Below are positions 19,133 to 28,335 of a stretch of DNA of 64,000 nucleotides, piece by piece; the stretch's first letter is position 1, and the number at the start of each line of letters is the position of its first letter. A model generated the notes under the pieces. The model saw nothing but the letters and a program-made list of their open reading frames with translations, was not told where the DNA came from and did no database searches. The stretch lies in assembly GCF_004214895.1 (NCBI RefSeq), contig NZ_CP035952.1, forward strand, positions 1,436,501-1,500,500, read 5' to 3'. Both the position numbers and the translations under genes were made by a program. The DNA is from Pseudomonas tructae (GTDB lineage Bacteria > Pseudomonadota > Gammaproteobacteria > Pseudomonadales > Pseudomonadaceae).

Positions 19133-21259
19133 TTACACCCTGAACTGATCCATCAAGGCCATCTGCTGCGTGGACAGGGTGTTGAGCTGGCTGCTCACCT
19201 GCGCCGATTCTGCAGCCTGGCCGGTGAGGGTTTCGGTCACGCCGCGGATCGCCGAAACGTTGCGGTTGACCTCTTCGGCCACCGCGCTCTGCTGCTCGGC
19301 AGCGCTGGCGATCTGCAGGTTCATGTCGCTGATCACGGTCACCGCTTCGCTGATCTTGTCCAGCGCCTGGACTGCCTGGTGGATCTGCCCGGCGTTCTCC
19401 TGGGCCTTGCCGTGGCTCGAATGCATGGTTGCAACCACCTCGCGGGTGTTGCTCTGGATACGCTCGATCACCTGGCGGATTTCCTCCACCGAGTCTTGGG
19501 TGCGGCGTGCCAGGTTGCGCACTTCGTCGGCGACCACGGCAAACCCGCGACCGCTTTCACCGGCGCGGGCCGCTTCGATGGCGGCGTTCAGCGCCAGCAG
19601 GTTGGTCTGTTCGGCGATGCTGCGGATCACTTCCAGCACCGAACCGATCTGTTCGCTGTTCTGCGCCAGGGTTTCCACTTCGCTTACCGCCTTGCTGACC
19701 TGTTCTGCGAGTACGGTGATGTCGCGGGTGCTGCGCTCGATGATCGCCATGCCGTCTTTGGCCGAGCGATCGGCGCCGCGTGCGGCATCGGCGGCACTGG
19801 CGGCGCTGTTGGCAACATCGTGGGCGGTGGCGCTCATTTCGTTGGAGGCGGTGGCCACCTGGTCGATTTCGCGGAACTGCACCTGCATGCCTTCGCTGGT
19901 GCGTTGGGCAATCGCCGAGGACTGATCGGCGGTGGCCCGGGCCTGGGTGATGCTCTGCTTGATCTGGGCGATGGTCGGCTGCAACTTGTCGAGAAAGCGG
20001 TTGAAGCCGCCGGTCAAGCGGCCTAGCTCATCCTTGCGCGCATAGCGCAGGCGCTGGGTCAGGTCGCCTTCACCGCTGGCGATGTCTTCGAGCATGCTCG
20101 CCACGGTATTGAGCGGCCGGGTCACCCCGGTCGCGGTCAGCCACATCAGCAGCAAGCCAACCAGGCCGGCCAGCGTGGCGAACAGCACCACCTTGAGCGT
20201 GCCGCTGGTGCGGGCGTCTTCGAGGGTGGCCTGCAGGCTGATGGCGTCGGCCAGCAGCACCTGCTTGGGCAGGTCGATGAGAATGCCCCAGGGTTTGCTG
20301 TCGGTGATTGGCTGGACAGGGTTGACCGCGCGGATGGCCTCGCCCTGCTCAAGGATCAGCGACTGGTTGCTGGCGATGGTCTGCAGCGCCTGCTGGCCGT
20401 CCTGTCCAATGTTCTTGCCGACCTTGGCGGCATCGTTGCTGTTGGCCGCCAGCAGGCCGCTGGGGGCAACGATCATCAGTTGGCCGGCGCCGTTGAACAG
20501 CTCTTGCTGGGCTTGGGCGGCAGCGGACTGCAGGGCATCGAGGGAGATATCCACACCTGCCACGGCGATCACCTTGCCGTTGTGCAGCAGCGGCACAGTG
20601 ATGCTGGTCATCAGCATCTGCTTGCCGCCGACGGTGTCTGAGTAGGGTTCGAGCAGGCAGGCGCGGGCACTGTTGCGCGAGCAGGTGTACCAGACGTTGT
20701 AGGGCGTGCCGCTGAGGTTGATCTCGGTCTTGTTCAGGTCGACGTCGCTGATCACCGTGTTCAGGGCCTGGCCCTGGGCGCGGCTCCAGTAGCTGGCGAA
20801 GCGGCCGCTTTCGTTGCTCAGGTGCTTGGCATCGTTGGCAAAGGCGCTGTCGCCACCTTCCATGCCTTCGGCCTCGAAGGCCAGCCATATGCCCAGAACA
20901 TCCGGGTTGCGTTTGAAGCTGGTGGCCAGGCTCTGGTTGATCGCTGCGCGCAGCTCACCGCCGCTCAGGCCCCGCTCGCGGGCCAGTTGCTGCAGGTCCT
21001 GGACCTGGTCGGCGAGTGCGGTAATGACGGTCTGGCTGTCGCTGAAGGTACGCCGCAGCATTTCGGCTTTTTCGCCGGCGCGGGCCTGCAGCAGGGCCTG
21101 GACGTTGCGGGTGAGCATGGTGGTGCTGGCCTCGCCAACCAGTTCATCGCTCTGGTGCGATTGATACAGGTTGATACCGACCACGAGGGCGACCACGCCA
21201 AGCAGGCAGAGGCCGGAGAGCAGGACGATTTTCAGGCGGATCGAGAGCGTGTCGAACAT
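19133..21259 (-). CDS. Methyl-accepting chemotaxis protein with periplasmic dCache-type domain
   Basis: A 708-residue chemoreceptor. Helix 1 is about residues 10-30 ([19 protein letters not shown]). A large periplasmic domain of about 320 residues includes [32 protein letters not shown] and [14 protein letters not shown], typical of a double Cache sensor. Helix 2 is about 355-375, then a HAMP domain and a signalling domain with the conserved hairpin tip ([20 protein letters not shown], then [14 protein letters not shown]). There is no C-terminal CheR-tethering pentapeptide. The ligand is unknown; amino or organic acids are typical. It is flanked by the antiporter and haem loci without an obvious link. 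Confidence 0.92.
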   Translation of the reverse strand: MFDTLSIRLKIVLLSGLCLLGVVALVVGINLYQSHQSDELVGEASTTMLTRNVQALLQARAGEKAEMLRRTFSDSQTVITALADQVQDLQQLARERGLSGGELRAAINQSLATSFKRNPDVLGIWLAFEAEGMEGGDSAFANDAKHLSNESGRFASYWSRAQGQALNTVISDVDLNKTEINLSGTPYNVWYTCSRNSARACLLEPYSDTVGGKQMLMTSITVPLLHNGKVIAVAGVDISLDALQSAAAQAQQELFNGAGQLMIVAPSGLLAANSNDAAKVGKNIGQDGQQALQTIASNQSLILEQGEAIRAVNPVQPITDSKPWGILIDLPKQVLLADAISLQATLEDARTSGTLKVVLFATLAGLVGLLLMWLTATGVTRPLNTVASMLEDIASGEGDLTQRLRYARKDELGRLTGGFNRFLDKLQPTIAQIKQSITQARATADQSSAIAQRTSEGMQVQFREIDQVATASNEMSATAHDVANSAASAADAARGADRSAKDGMAIIERSTRDITVLAEQVSKAVSEVETLAQNSEQIGSVLEVIRSIAEQTNLLALNAAIEAARAGESGRGFAVVADEVRNLARRTQDSVEEIRQVIERIQSNTREVVATMHSSHGKAQENAGQIHQAVQALDKISEAVTVISDMNLQIASAAEQQSAVAEEVNRNVSAIRGVTETLTGQAAESAQVSSQLNTLSTQQMALMDQFRV

Positions 21260-21360
21260 GGACGTACTCGCTAAAAGGCAGGCCGGTAGAGGACCGAGCA
21301 GCAGGGCTGGCTCGATTCGCTACATCCTTTTAGCGATAACAGTGCATCGGCTTTATCGCC

Positions 21361-21786
21361 TTAGCCATGAGTGCCCGCCGATGAACGGTCGGCGAGGCTC
21401 AAGGGTGCGGCTTCTGGCCGTGACCAGATCCACAGGTTGCCCAGGGCCATGCCGGTAATGGCGAGAAACACCGGCCAATGATGATCGAGGAACACCAGCA
21501 TCAGGCTTGCGCACAGCAGCATGCTGACGGTGGCGCTGACCTTGGCCCGGCGCTGGATTACCTTGCCGTTGCGCCAGTTGCTCAGGATCGGCCCGAACAG
21601 CCGGTGGTTTTCCAGCCAGGCGCTCAGGCGTGGCGAGCTGCGGGTGGCGGCCCAGGCGGCGAGCAGGATGAATTCGGTGGTGGGCAGGCCGGGAATCACG
21701 ATGGCCACAAGGCCGATGCCCAGGCTGACGTAAGCCAGCAGGCCGAAAAGCAGGCGTGAGAGTTTTGAAGCGACTGGGCGGGTCAT
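21361..21786 (-). CDS. YbaN/DUF454 family inner-membrane protein
   Basis: A 141-residue protein with the family core LLAYVSLGIGLVAIVIPGLPTTEFILLAAWAATRSSPRLSAWL, seen here as consecutive short motifs, and two further helices near residues 88-115. Function unknown. It follows haem oxygenase, as DUF454 genes often do in pseudomonads. I chose the ATG at 21786 (MTRPVASKL) over a TTG at 21810, because the TTG touches a perfect hairpin and has no ribosome binding site. Confidence 0.85.
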   Translation of the reverse strand: MTRPVASKLSRLLFGLLAYVSLGIGLVAIVIPGLPTTEFILLAAWAATRSSPRLSAWLENHRLFGPILSNWRNGKVIQRRAKVSATVSMLLCASLMLVFLDHHWPVFLAITGMALGNLWIWSRPEAAPLSLADRSSAGTHG

Positions 21787-21812
21787 GGGCTTGTCGGTGT
21801 GCACGGGCAAGG

Positions 21813-21837
21813 CCCGGTTACCGCGAGGGTAACCGGG
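21813..21837. other. Perfect 10-bp hairpin between hemO and the DUF454 gene
   Basis: CCCGGTTACC and GGTAACCGGG around a 5-base loop, placed just after the hemO stop. No T-run follows, so it may be a weak terminator or a processing/stability hairpin. Confidence 0.6.
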
Positions 21838-21846
21838 TACGGCGCA

Positions 21847-22461
21847 TCAGGCCAGTTCGGCTTTAGGCGCAGTGGCGTAAGCGTGTTTGAGCAGTTCGGT
21901 GAAACGCTCGAAGGCGGCCACGGCGCCTTGCTCGGCCTTGGCTTCTTCTTCGGCGCTCAGTTCCAGGCCGTCGAGGATACGGGTGAACTGTTTCCAGCCT
22001 TCGGCGCGGCCACCGGCCGGCTCGCCCAGGTGGCGGGCACCGAAGTTGTCGGACAGGCCCAGAACGACGGCGCGCTTGATCAGGAACGCGGCGCCAAGCT
22101 TGGAGCCTTCGGAAACGAAGATCCAACCCATGGCTTCACCCAGGCTTGGGCTCTGCACGGCGCCGGCGAAGTCGGCGGGGATTTCGGTGTTCAGGTCAGC
22201 CAGGTCCAGGCCGGCCTGTTCGGCGCGGCAGCGCTCGGCCAGGTCAGGGACGATGGCAATCAGCGCCGGGTCGGTGTACAGCGCCTTGAGTTCGGACTGG
22301 AACAGGTACTGGGCGACGACAAAGCGGGCGAAGCTCTCGCGGGTTTCGAACGGCGCGTGGGATTTGACCAGGGCGTCCAGTTCGGTGTGCGGCGCGTGGG
22401 TCAGCTGGTTCAAGCGTTGCGAACGCAGGCTGGCGCGTTCGGTGGTGGTAGCGGCGGTCAT
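21847..22461 (-). CDS. hemO: Biliverdin-producing haem oxygenase
   Basis: A 204-residue haem oxygenase of the bacterial HemO/PigA type, which opens imported haem to biliverdin, CO and free iron in the cytoplasm. The segment LTHAPHTELDALVKS provides the proximal histidine near residue 25, and the distal-helix region GWIFVSEGSKLGAAFL has the Gly/Ser pattern over the haem. It sits downstream of the haem receptor and sigma/anti-sigma genes on the same strand, with a REP hairpin between, so it likely belongs to the same iron-responsive unit. Confidence 0.94.
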   Translation of the reverse strand: MTAATTTERASLRSQRLNQLTHAPHTELDALVKSHAPFETRESFARFVVAQYLFQSELKALYTDPALIAIVPDLAERCRAEQAGLDLADLNTEIPADFAGAVQSPSLGEAMGWIFVSEGSKLGAAFLIKRAVVLGLSDNFGARHLGEPAGGRAEGWKQFTRILDGLELSAEEEAKAEQGAVAAFERFTELLKHAYATAPKAELA

Positions 22462-22546
22462 GGTGATTCCTTGCGAAATGGGCGTGCCTGATGACTAGAC
22501 GAATGAGAAGACGCGCGACAGTAAAAAAACCTCACCTGTACGGTTT

Positions 22547-22601
22547 TTCGCGGGGCAAGCCCGCTCCTACACAAACGGTAGGAGCGGGCTTGCCCCGCGA
22601 T
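22547..22601. repeat. Paired REP element
   Basis: Inverted pair of REP arms between the haem receptor and hemO, inside the likely operon. Confidence 0.92.
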
Positions 22602-22606
22602 TGGGC

Positions 22607-25201
22607 TCAAATATCCCAGACCAGGTTGATGGCGAAATTACGGCCCGGCATGGTCAGGCGGTCGAGGTTGGCCGGGGCGGTCACCGCTGCTTCACCAAGG
22701 CCGTCGTAGCCGCGTACGTCATCCCACTGCCAGTACTTCTTGTCGGTCAGGTTGTACAGGCCGGCATTGACGGTGATGTCGTCGCTGACCTTGTAGAAGC
22801 CGGTCAGGTCGAGCACGCCGTAGCCGGGGGTGCGGAACTGCTTGCTGGTGCCGTCGGGAGCAAAGAAGGTGGTGTCGTCAACACGGTTCTTGCGCTTGAC
22901 CAGGGTCCAGCTCAGCAGCGCGCCGTATTGCTCCTGCTCGTAACCCAGGCCCATCACCGCGGTCAGCGGGTTGACGCTGTTGAGCGGCTGACCGGTGTCG
23001 TCGTTGCGGCCATAGGCATAGGCCAGCGAGCCCTGGGTATACAGGCCTTGTGGCGCGCCGAAAGCGTCGAGGTTCAGGCGGCCCTTGAACTCGGCCCCCT
23101 TGATGGTGGCGTGCTTGATGTTATTGGCTTCGAAGGTCTGGCCCAGGTTGTTGCCCTGCACGGCGTCTTCGTTGATGAAGTCGCGGTACTTGTTATAGAA
23201 CACCGCGACATCGAAGTTACCTGCATCGAAGTTGCCGCGCAGGCCGGTCTCGTAGCTTTTGCTCTTTTCCGGCTCGAGGTTGGAGTTGCCACGCACGCTG
23301 TAGCCAAGGCCCGGGTTCTCGAAGCGGCCGTACAGCGCCTTGGCGGTCGGGGTGCGGAAGCCTTCGGCGTACTGGCCGTACCAGGTGTAGTTGTCGTTGA
23401 AAGCATAGGTCAGGCCGAACTTGGGCGAGACGCGGTGCCATTTCTTGGCATCGTCGTCGACAGGGTCGTTGGGGCCAGCGCCTACACCACGCAGGAACTC
23501 GTCGGTCATGTGTGGCTTGAGTTTGGTGTAGTCGTAGCGCGCACCCGGCAGGAAGGTCCACTGGTTCCAACGGATCTCGTCCTGGGCGAACAGGCTGTAG
23601 GTGTTGACGGTCGGATCAGGGAAATCGCTGACCAGTGCCTGGGTGTCATTAGCGCTGATCTGGCCGATGAAGCGGCAGGCGCCGCCAACGTTCAGGCAGG
23701 TGCCGGTGCCGCTGCGCGAGCCGGTGACCTTCTGGTGCTTGAGGGTGGTGCCGTAGGTCAGCAGGTGGTCGGTTGTGCCAATGCTGAAGGCTTTGTCCAG
23801 TTGCGCGTCGAACACCCACTGGCGGTCCTTGTAGGTGGTCTGGCGGTCACGAAACACCTGGCGGCCCGAGGCAAAGTAGAGCTCTTCGGTACGCTGGTCG
23901 GTCTTGCCGATCTGGTAGTTCAGACTCCACTTGATGTTGTCGGCCAGCATGCTGCCCAGGGCGAACTCATGGTTGATGCCGAAACGCTCGCGGGTCACGG
24001 TGTCGTTGCCGGTCCGGTCGCGGTACGAGTTCATGGCGCCGATGCCGGGAAGGAACGGCCCGCCCACCGCGCTCTTCTGCTCCAGGTCGCGGTCGTCCTT
24101 GTAGTTTTCGTAAGTGAAGGCCAGGCGCGCGTCATCGGCGTAGTTCCAGCCGGCCTTGGCCAGGATGTTGGTGGTGCGCACATCCTCGGGGTTGGCGGCG
24201 GTGCGCGCCAGGCCCGTGCCGCCGTGGCTGCTGTAGGACTCGGTTTCATGGCCATTGCGCTGGCTCAGATGCAGCAGGCCGTCGAACTCGCCCTGGCGGC
24301 CGGCAACGGTGGCCGAGTTCAGCCAGCTTTCGTCGGCCGAGCTGTAGCCGGTCTTCAGGCGGGCGCCAACGTCCTTGCCGGGCTTGATGATGTCATCGGG
24401 GTCGAGGGTGAAGTAGCTGACCGCGCCGCCGATGGCGTTGCTGCCGTACAGCACCGAGGCCGGGCCGCGGAGGATCTCCACGCGCTTGACGATTTCAGGG
24501 TCGACGTAGTTGCGCTGGGTCTGGGCGTAAGGGCCGAAGAAGAAACTGTCGGGGATCGACACGCCGTCGATCTGGGTCAGTACCCGCTCGCCGTCGATAC
24601 CACGAATGTTGTAGCCGTTCAGGCCACTGCGCTGGCCGGTGCCGCTGACCGAGACGCCGGGTTCGTAACGCACCAGTTCCTTGATGTTGTTGACGTTCTG
24701 GCGGTCCAGTTGCTCACGGGTCTGCACGCTGACGGTGCTGGGGACCTGGCTGATGTCCTGGGCGTTGCGGGTGGCGCTGATGGTGATCTGCTGCAGGGCG
24801 ATGGCCTTGCTGGCGCTGCGTTCGATGACGACGTTGCCGCTGCTCAGGGTGCGGTAGTTCAGGCCGGTACCGGCAAGCAGGCGCTGCAGGGCGGCCTCAG
24901 GCTTGAGTGAGCCGTGCACGCCCGGGGAGGCGACGCCTTCGGCCAGTTCGGCGGAAAAGCCCACTTGCCAGCCAGTGACTGCGGTGAAGGCGTTAAGCGC
25001 CGAAACCAGCGGCTGCTGGCCAATGGCGAAGCGATAATCGCCCATGCGCGGGGCCGTGGCCTGGGCAGGCTCTGCGGCCAGCGCCGGCAGGCTGCAAGCG
25101 CCGCTGGCGAGCATGGCCAGGGTCAACAGGGAGAGCGTGCAACGCTGCAGGCCGGGGGTGCGTGAAGTGACTGAAGACCGACGAATGAAACCGGTGGGCA
25201 T
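22607..25201 (-). CDS. TonB-dependent haem receptor with N-terminal signalling domain (HasR/HxuA type)
   Basis: An 864-residue outer-membrane receptor. Start at 25201 (MPTGFIRRSS), with AGGGAGCG upstream. The signal peptide probably ends at ALAA near residue 43. A secretin/TonB short N-terminal domain follows (about 55-125, YRFAIGQQPLVSALNAFTAV), then a TonB-box-like segment (about 138-145), the plug (YNIRGIDGERVLTQIDGV; RVEILRGPASVLYGSNAIGG) and a 22-strand barrel. The extra domain, with adjacent sigma and anti-sigma genes, indicates cell-surface signalling: ligand binding activates the sigma factor through FecR. Neighbouring hemO points to haem as ligand. The protein ends in Trp-Asp-Ile rather than an aromatic residue. 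Confidence 0.92.
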   Translation of the reverse strand: MPTGFIRRSSVTSRTPGLQRCTLSLLTLAMLASGACSLPALAAEPAQATAPRMGDYRFAIGQQPLVSALNAFTAVTGWQVGFSAELAEGVASPGVHGSLKPEAALQRLLAGTGLNYRTLSSGNVVIERSASKAIALQQITISATRNAQDISQVPSTVSVQTREQLDRQNVNNIKELVRYEPGVSVSGTGQRSGLNGYNIRGIDGERVLTQIDGVSIPDSFFFGPYAQTQRNYVDPEIVKRVEILRGPASVLYGSNAIGGAVSYFTLDPDDIIKPGKDVGARLKTGYSSADESWLNSATVAGRQGEFDGLLHLSQRNGHETESYSSHGGTGLARTAANPEDVRTTNILAKAGWNYADDARLAFTYENYKDDRDLEQKSAVGGPFLPGIGAMNSYRDRTGNDTVTRERFGINHEFALGSMLADNIKWSLNYQIGKTDQRTEELYFASGRQVFRDRQTTYKDRQWVFDAQLDKAFSIGTTDHLLTYGTTLKHQKVTGSRSGTGTCLNVGGACRFIGQISANDTQALVSDFPDPTVNTYSLFAQDEIRWNQWTFLPGARYDYTKLKPHMTDEFLRGVGAGPNDPVDDDAKKWHRVSPKFGLTYAFNDNYTWYGQYAEGFRTPTAKALYGRFENPGLGYSVRGNSNLEPEKSKSYETGLRGNFDAGNFDVAVFYNKYRDFINEDAVQGNNLGQTFEANNIKHATIKGAEFKGRLNLDAFGAPQGLYTQGSLAYAYGRNDDTGQPLNSVNPLTAVMGLGYEQEQYGALLSWTLVKRKNRVDDTTFFAPDGTSKQFRTPGYGVLDLTGFYKVSDDITVNAGLYNLTDKKYWQWDDVRGYDGLGEAAVTAPANLDRLTMPGRNFAINLVWDI

Positions 25202-25320
25202 CGAAAGCGCTCCCTGTGGCGCGATTGTTATAGGTGCGTACCGACTCAAAAATAAGAATCAGTTGCATTGGCTATAACGAGACGTAACAGCTTCAGGGAT
25301 CGCGTAAAAAAACTTTCAGC

Positions 25321-26283
25321 TCAGTTGAGAATCACCAGTGCCGGGTATTCGTGCAGTTGTGCTGAAGTGATGTGGGCCAGGGCGCGCAGGGTTTCCAGCG
25401 GTTGGTCGAGGCGATAGTTGCCGGTCACCGCGATGTTTTCCAAGTGTTGATTGCCGTTGATGATCAAGCCTGGGTAGTAGCGGCGCAACTCCGCCAGCAC
25501 CTGGCTCAAGGGGCAGTTCTCGAACACCAGGCGGCCCTGGACCCAGGCCAGGTCTTTTTGCGCATCGAGGCGCCCGCGCTGGCTGAAGCCGTTGGGGCCG
25601 ACGCTGATGCTGTCGCCCGCCGAGAGGCGAATGCGCTGGTCGCTGCTGGCTTGCAGGTCGACATCACCACGCTGCACCCGCACCTGGGCCTCGCCGTCGA
25701 GGTAGCGCACGGCAAAGTCAGTGTCACGCACGCTGGCGCGCAGTGGTCCGGCTTGCAGTTCCAGTGCGGGCTGGGCGCCGCCGGGGATCTCGAAGTAGGC
25801 CTCGCCCTGCAGCAGTCTGGCCACCTGGCGGTTGTCGCGCAGGTCGCTGGCGAAGGCCGAATTGGTGTTGAGCAGTACTTTGGAGCCGTCGTCCAGTTGT
25901 AGCCGCTGACGTTCACCCACCACGGTCAGGTGATCGGCTTGCAGACGCAGTGGCAGGTTGCCGACCGTGAACACCGTCACCAGCAGCACGGCAGCAGTGG
26001 CCAAGGGTTTCCAGTGCGTGCGGATGCGCGCGCGCAGCGAGCGACGCTTGAGGTGATTGAGCTGCCCGGCGGCCTGGCGCAAGGGAGCGCCGTTCCAGAT
26101 TGCTTCGGCTTCGACATAGGCGGTCGCGTTGGCCGGGTCGGCCTCGAGCCAGGCTTCGAATGCCTGGGTGTCTTCTACGCTTGCGCACTGCAGGCGGATC
26201 AGCCAGTCCAGGGCCTGGTCCATGGCACGGTCACTGGCGGGCTGGCCAGGCGGCGAGGGGCTAGGGGAGGGACTGTCGGTCAC
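25321..26283 (-). CDS. FecR-type anti-sigma factor / sigma regulator
   Basis: A 320-residue single-pass inner-membrane protein. The cytoplasmic N-terminus carries the FecR_N pattern (ALDWLIRLQ ... FEAWLEADPANATAYVEAEAIW), the membrane helix is around residues 90-110, and the periplasmic FecR domain follows (LDDGSKVLLNTNSAF, RLLQGEAYFEI). It should hold the neighbouring ECF sigma factor inactive until the haem receptor signals. It lies 93 bases after the sigma gene and 119 bases before the receptor gene, same strand. The start region is proline- and serine-rich. Confidence 0.92.
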   Translation of the reverse strand: MTDSPSPSPSPPGQPASDRAMDQALDWLIRLQCASVEDTQAFEAWLEADPANATAYVEAEAIWNGAPLRQAAGQLNHLKRRSLRARIRTHWKPLATAAVLLVTVFTVGNLPLRLQADHLTVVGERQRLQLDDGSKVLLNTNSAFASDLRDNRQVARLLQGEAYFEIPGGAQPALELQAGPLRASVRDTDFAVRYLDGEAQVRVQRGDVDLQASSDQRIRLSAGDSISVGPNGFSQRGRLDAQKDLAWVQGRLVFENCPLSQVLAELRRYYPGLIINGNQHLENIAVTGNYRLDQPLETLRALAHITSAQLHEYPALVILN

Positions 26284-26376
26284 GGGGTGGGTCCTTGGCG
26301 GGCGGGCGCTGTGTGCGAATGATCCGGGGTATCCATGAGGATGGCAAGGTTTTAGCTGCGATCCACGACAGGCTGT

Positions 26377-26889
26377 TTACTTCAGCCGGTCGGCCACCCC
26401 TACACAGATGGCCATGATCAGCTTCAGTTCCTTCTGCACCGTGCTGGCCGATACTTGCAACTGCTCGGCGATTTCCAGGTAGCTGGCGCCATGCAGGCGG
26501 CTGAGGATGAAGATGCGTTGCTGGCGCTCGGTCAATTGCGCAAGGCTGATGCTCAGGCGCTTGAGCAGCCGTTCGGCGTGGGCGGCGTCTTCGGCGCTGC
26601 TGCTGGGGGCGGCAACGTTGTGCAGGATCTGCTCGGGCACATCGTCGACCAGGTTGCGCGACTGCGCCCGGCGCGCGCGCAGGTGATCGAGGGCGAGGTT
26701 GCGCGCGGTCTGGAACACGAAGGGTTCCAGGTGCTCGATAGGGCGTTCGCCGAGGGCGCGGGTCACCCGCAGGTAGGTCTCCTGCAACAGGTCTTCGGCA
26801 GTGCTGGGGTTATCCACCATGCGCTGCAGGGTGCGCAGCAGGCTGACCCGCTGGGCAAGGAAAACGGTGTTGAACCGGGACTGACTCAC
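26377..26889 (-). CDS. ECF sigma factor, FecI type (haem signalling)
   Basis: A 170-residue extracytoplasmic-function sigma factor with region 2 (TAEDLLQETYLRVTRAL, FVFQTARNLALDHLR) and region 4 helix-turn-helix (LTERQQRIFILSRLHGASYLEIAEQLQVSAST in consecutive motifs). It begins with GTG at 26887-26889 and has a Fur box about 30 bases upstream. It should direct transcription of the haem receptor gene on receiving the signal through FecR, like HasI or HxuI. Confidence 0.93.
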   Translation of the reverse strand: MSQSRFNTVFLAQRVSLLRTLQRMVDNPSTAEDLLQETYLRVTRALGERPIEHLEPFVFQTARNLALDHLRARRAQSRNLVDDVPEQILHNVAAPSSSAEDAAHAERLLKRLSISLAQLTERQQRIFILSRLHGASYLEIAEQLQVSASTVQKELKLIMAICVGVADRLK

Positions 26890-26916
26890 TGCGGTACTCG
26901 ACCAATGCGTGGCGAA

Positions 26917-26931
26917 TGATAATGCTTATCA
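26917..26931. promoter_or_regulatory. Fur box in front of the haem sigma-factor gene
   Basis: TGATAATGCTTATCA matches the 7-1-7 Fur palindrome TGATAAT-N-ATTATCA with a single mismatch. It sits about 28 bases upstream of the sigma start codon, so iron should repress the whole haem locus. Confidence 0.88.
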
Positions 26932-26960
26932 TCAACGCGCAGGTCAAGTACTGACGCTAT

Positions 26961-27052
26961 CTGTGGGAGCGGGCTTGCCCCGCGATTGCCAGTCCGGGCA
27001 CTGGACTTGTATCGGTTGGGCTGGCCCTATCGCGGGGCCAGCCCGCTCCTGC
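26961..27052. repeat. Paired REP element, wider spacing
   Basis: REP arm at 26963-26985 and an inverted, slightly diverged arm at 27029-27050 (GGGGCCAGCCCGCTCC), between gap and the sigma-factor promoter. Confidence 0.88.
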
Positions 27053-27064
27053 GAGGGGGTGATT

Positions 27065-28066
27065 TTAGCGGGCGTTGCACAGCGCCAGGCAGTTATCCAG
27101 CATGCGGTTGGAGAAGCCCCATTCGTTGTCGTACCAGGCCAGCACCTTGAGCATGCGCCCATTGGACCGGGTATGGTTGGCATCGAAGATCGACGACAGC
27201 GGGTTGTGGTTGAAGTCGCAAGATACCAGCGGCAGGCTGTTGTAGCCGAGCACCTTGGAGTGTCGGCTGGCTTCCTTGAACAGTGCATTGACGGCCTCGG
27301 CGCTGGCCTCGCGCTCAAGGTTGACGGTGAGGTCGACCAGCGACACGTTGATCACCGGCACCCGTACGGCCATGCCCGTGAGCTTGCCGGCCAGTTCCGG
27401 CAGCACCAGGCCCACGGCTTCGGCGGCACCGGTCTTGCTCGGGATCATCGACTGGGTCGCGGAACGTGCGCGGAACGGGTCGCTGTGGTAGACGTCGGTG
27501 AGGTTCTGGTCATTGGTGTAGGCGTGGATGGTGGTCATCAGCCCCTGCTCGATGCCGAACTCACGGTGCAGCACCTGGGCCAGCGGTGCCAGGCAATTGG
27601 TGGTGCACGAAGCGCTGGAGATGATCTGGTGCGAAGGGCGCAGGATGTCGTGGTTGACCCCATACACCACGGTAGCGTCAGCGCCCTTGGCCGGTGCCGA
27701 GATAATGACTTTGCCAGCCCCGGCAGTAAGATGGGCGGCGGCCTTGGCGCGCTCGGTGAACAAGCCGGTGCACTCGAACACCACATCGATGGCTTCGGCT
27801 TTCCACGGCAGTTCCGCCGGGTTGCGGATCGCACTGACTGCGATGCGATCGCCGTTGACGGTAATGCTCTCGTGATCGGATTCGACCGTGGCGGCAAAGC
27901 TGCCATGGACGCTGTCGTATTTGAGCAGGTGGGCGTTCATTGCACTGTCGCCCAGGTCATTGATGGCGACGACCTGCAGGTCCTGGCGATAGCCTTGGGT
28001 ATAGAGTGCGCGGAGGATGTTGCGGCCGATGCGGCCAAAGCCATTGATTGCGATACGAAGGGTCAT
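27065..28066 (-). CDS. gap: Glyceraldehyde-3-phosphate dehydrogenase, type I
   Basis: A 333-residue enzyme oxidising glyceraldehyde 3-phosphate with NAD+ and phosphate. The nucleotide-binding NGFGRIGRN is at residues 8-16 and the catalytic cysteine C154 is in [12 protein letters not shown]. This copy is divergent from edd, the usual Pseudomonas arrangement for the glucose-inducible GAPDH that receives triose phosphate from the Entner-Doudoroff split. A HexR-type site lies in the shared promoter region. Confidence 0.97.
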   Translation of the reverse strand: MTLRIAINGFGRIGRNILRALYTQGYRQDLQVVAINDLGDSAMNAHLLKYDSVHGSFAATVESDHESITVNGDRIAVSAIRNPAELPWKAEAIDVVFECTGLFTERAKAAAHLTAGAGKVIISAPAKGADATVVYGVNHDILRPSHQIISSASCTTNCLAPLAQVLHREFGIEQGLMTTIHAYTNDQNLTDVYHSDPFRARSATQSMIPSKTGAAEAVGLVLPELAGKLTGMAVRVPVINVSLVDLTVNLEREASAEAVNALFKEASRHSKVLGYNSLPLVSCDFNHNPLSSIFDANHTRSNGRMLKVLAWYDNEWGFSNRMLDNCLALCNAR

Positions 28067-28135
28067 GGAGCTACCTCTGGCAGAACGGGTAAAGCCCGTG
28101 GCAATTGAAGTTTTGCTTCACTGCATCTGATTTTG

Positions 28136-28150
28136 TTGTTGGAATTACAA
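28136..28150. promoter_or_regulatory. HexR operator in the gap-edd divergent promoter
   Basis: TTGTTGGAATTACAA fits the TTGT-N7-ACAA HexR site described for P. putida. It lies in the 269-base gap-edd intergenic region, 70 bases from gap and 186 from edd. Nothing else could be placed there. Confidence 0.85.
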
Positions 28151-28335
28151 GATTATTCGTAAAAAAATAGAAAACAAGCCTTTTTGCTGGCAGTATTTTA
28201 TTTAATCTACAACGAGCGATCGGCCAAGCCGTTCCTCCCGCAACGCATCGCCCCTGCCATTGAGCCTAGGCCGCGATCGTTGTTAAGGGAAACCGCCGCA
28301 GAGGTCGCAACCACCGTTAGCCTGGAGTCCAGTAC

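Noticed and set aside
22601..24910. A 769-codon + strand frame across the haem receptor
   Set aside because: Antisense shadow of the receptor gene; no ribosome binding site and no recognisable motif.
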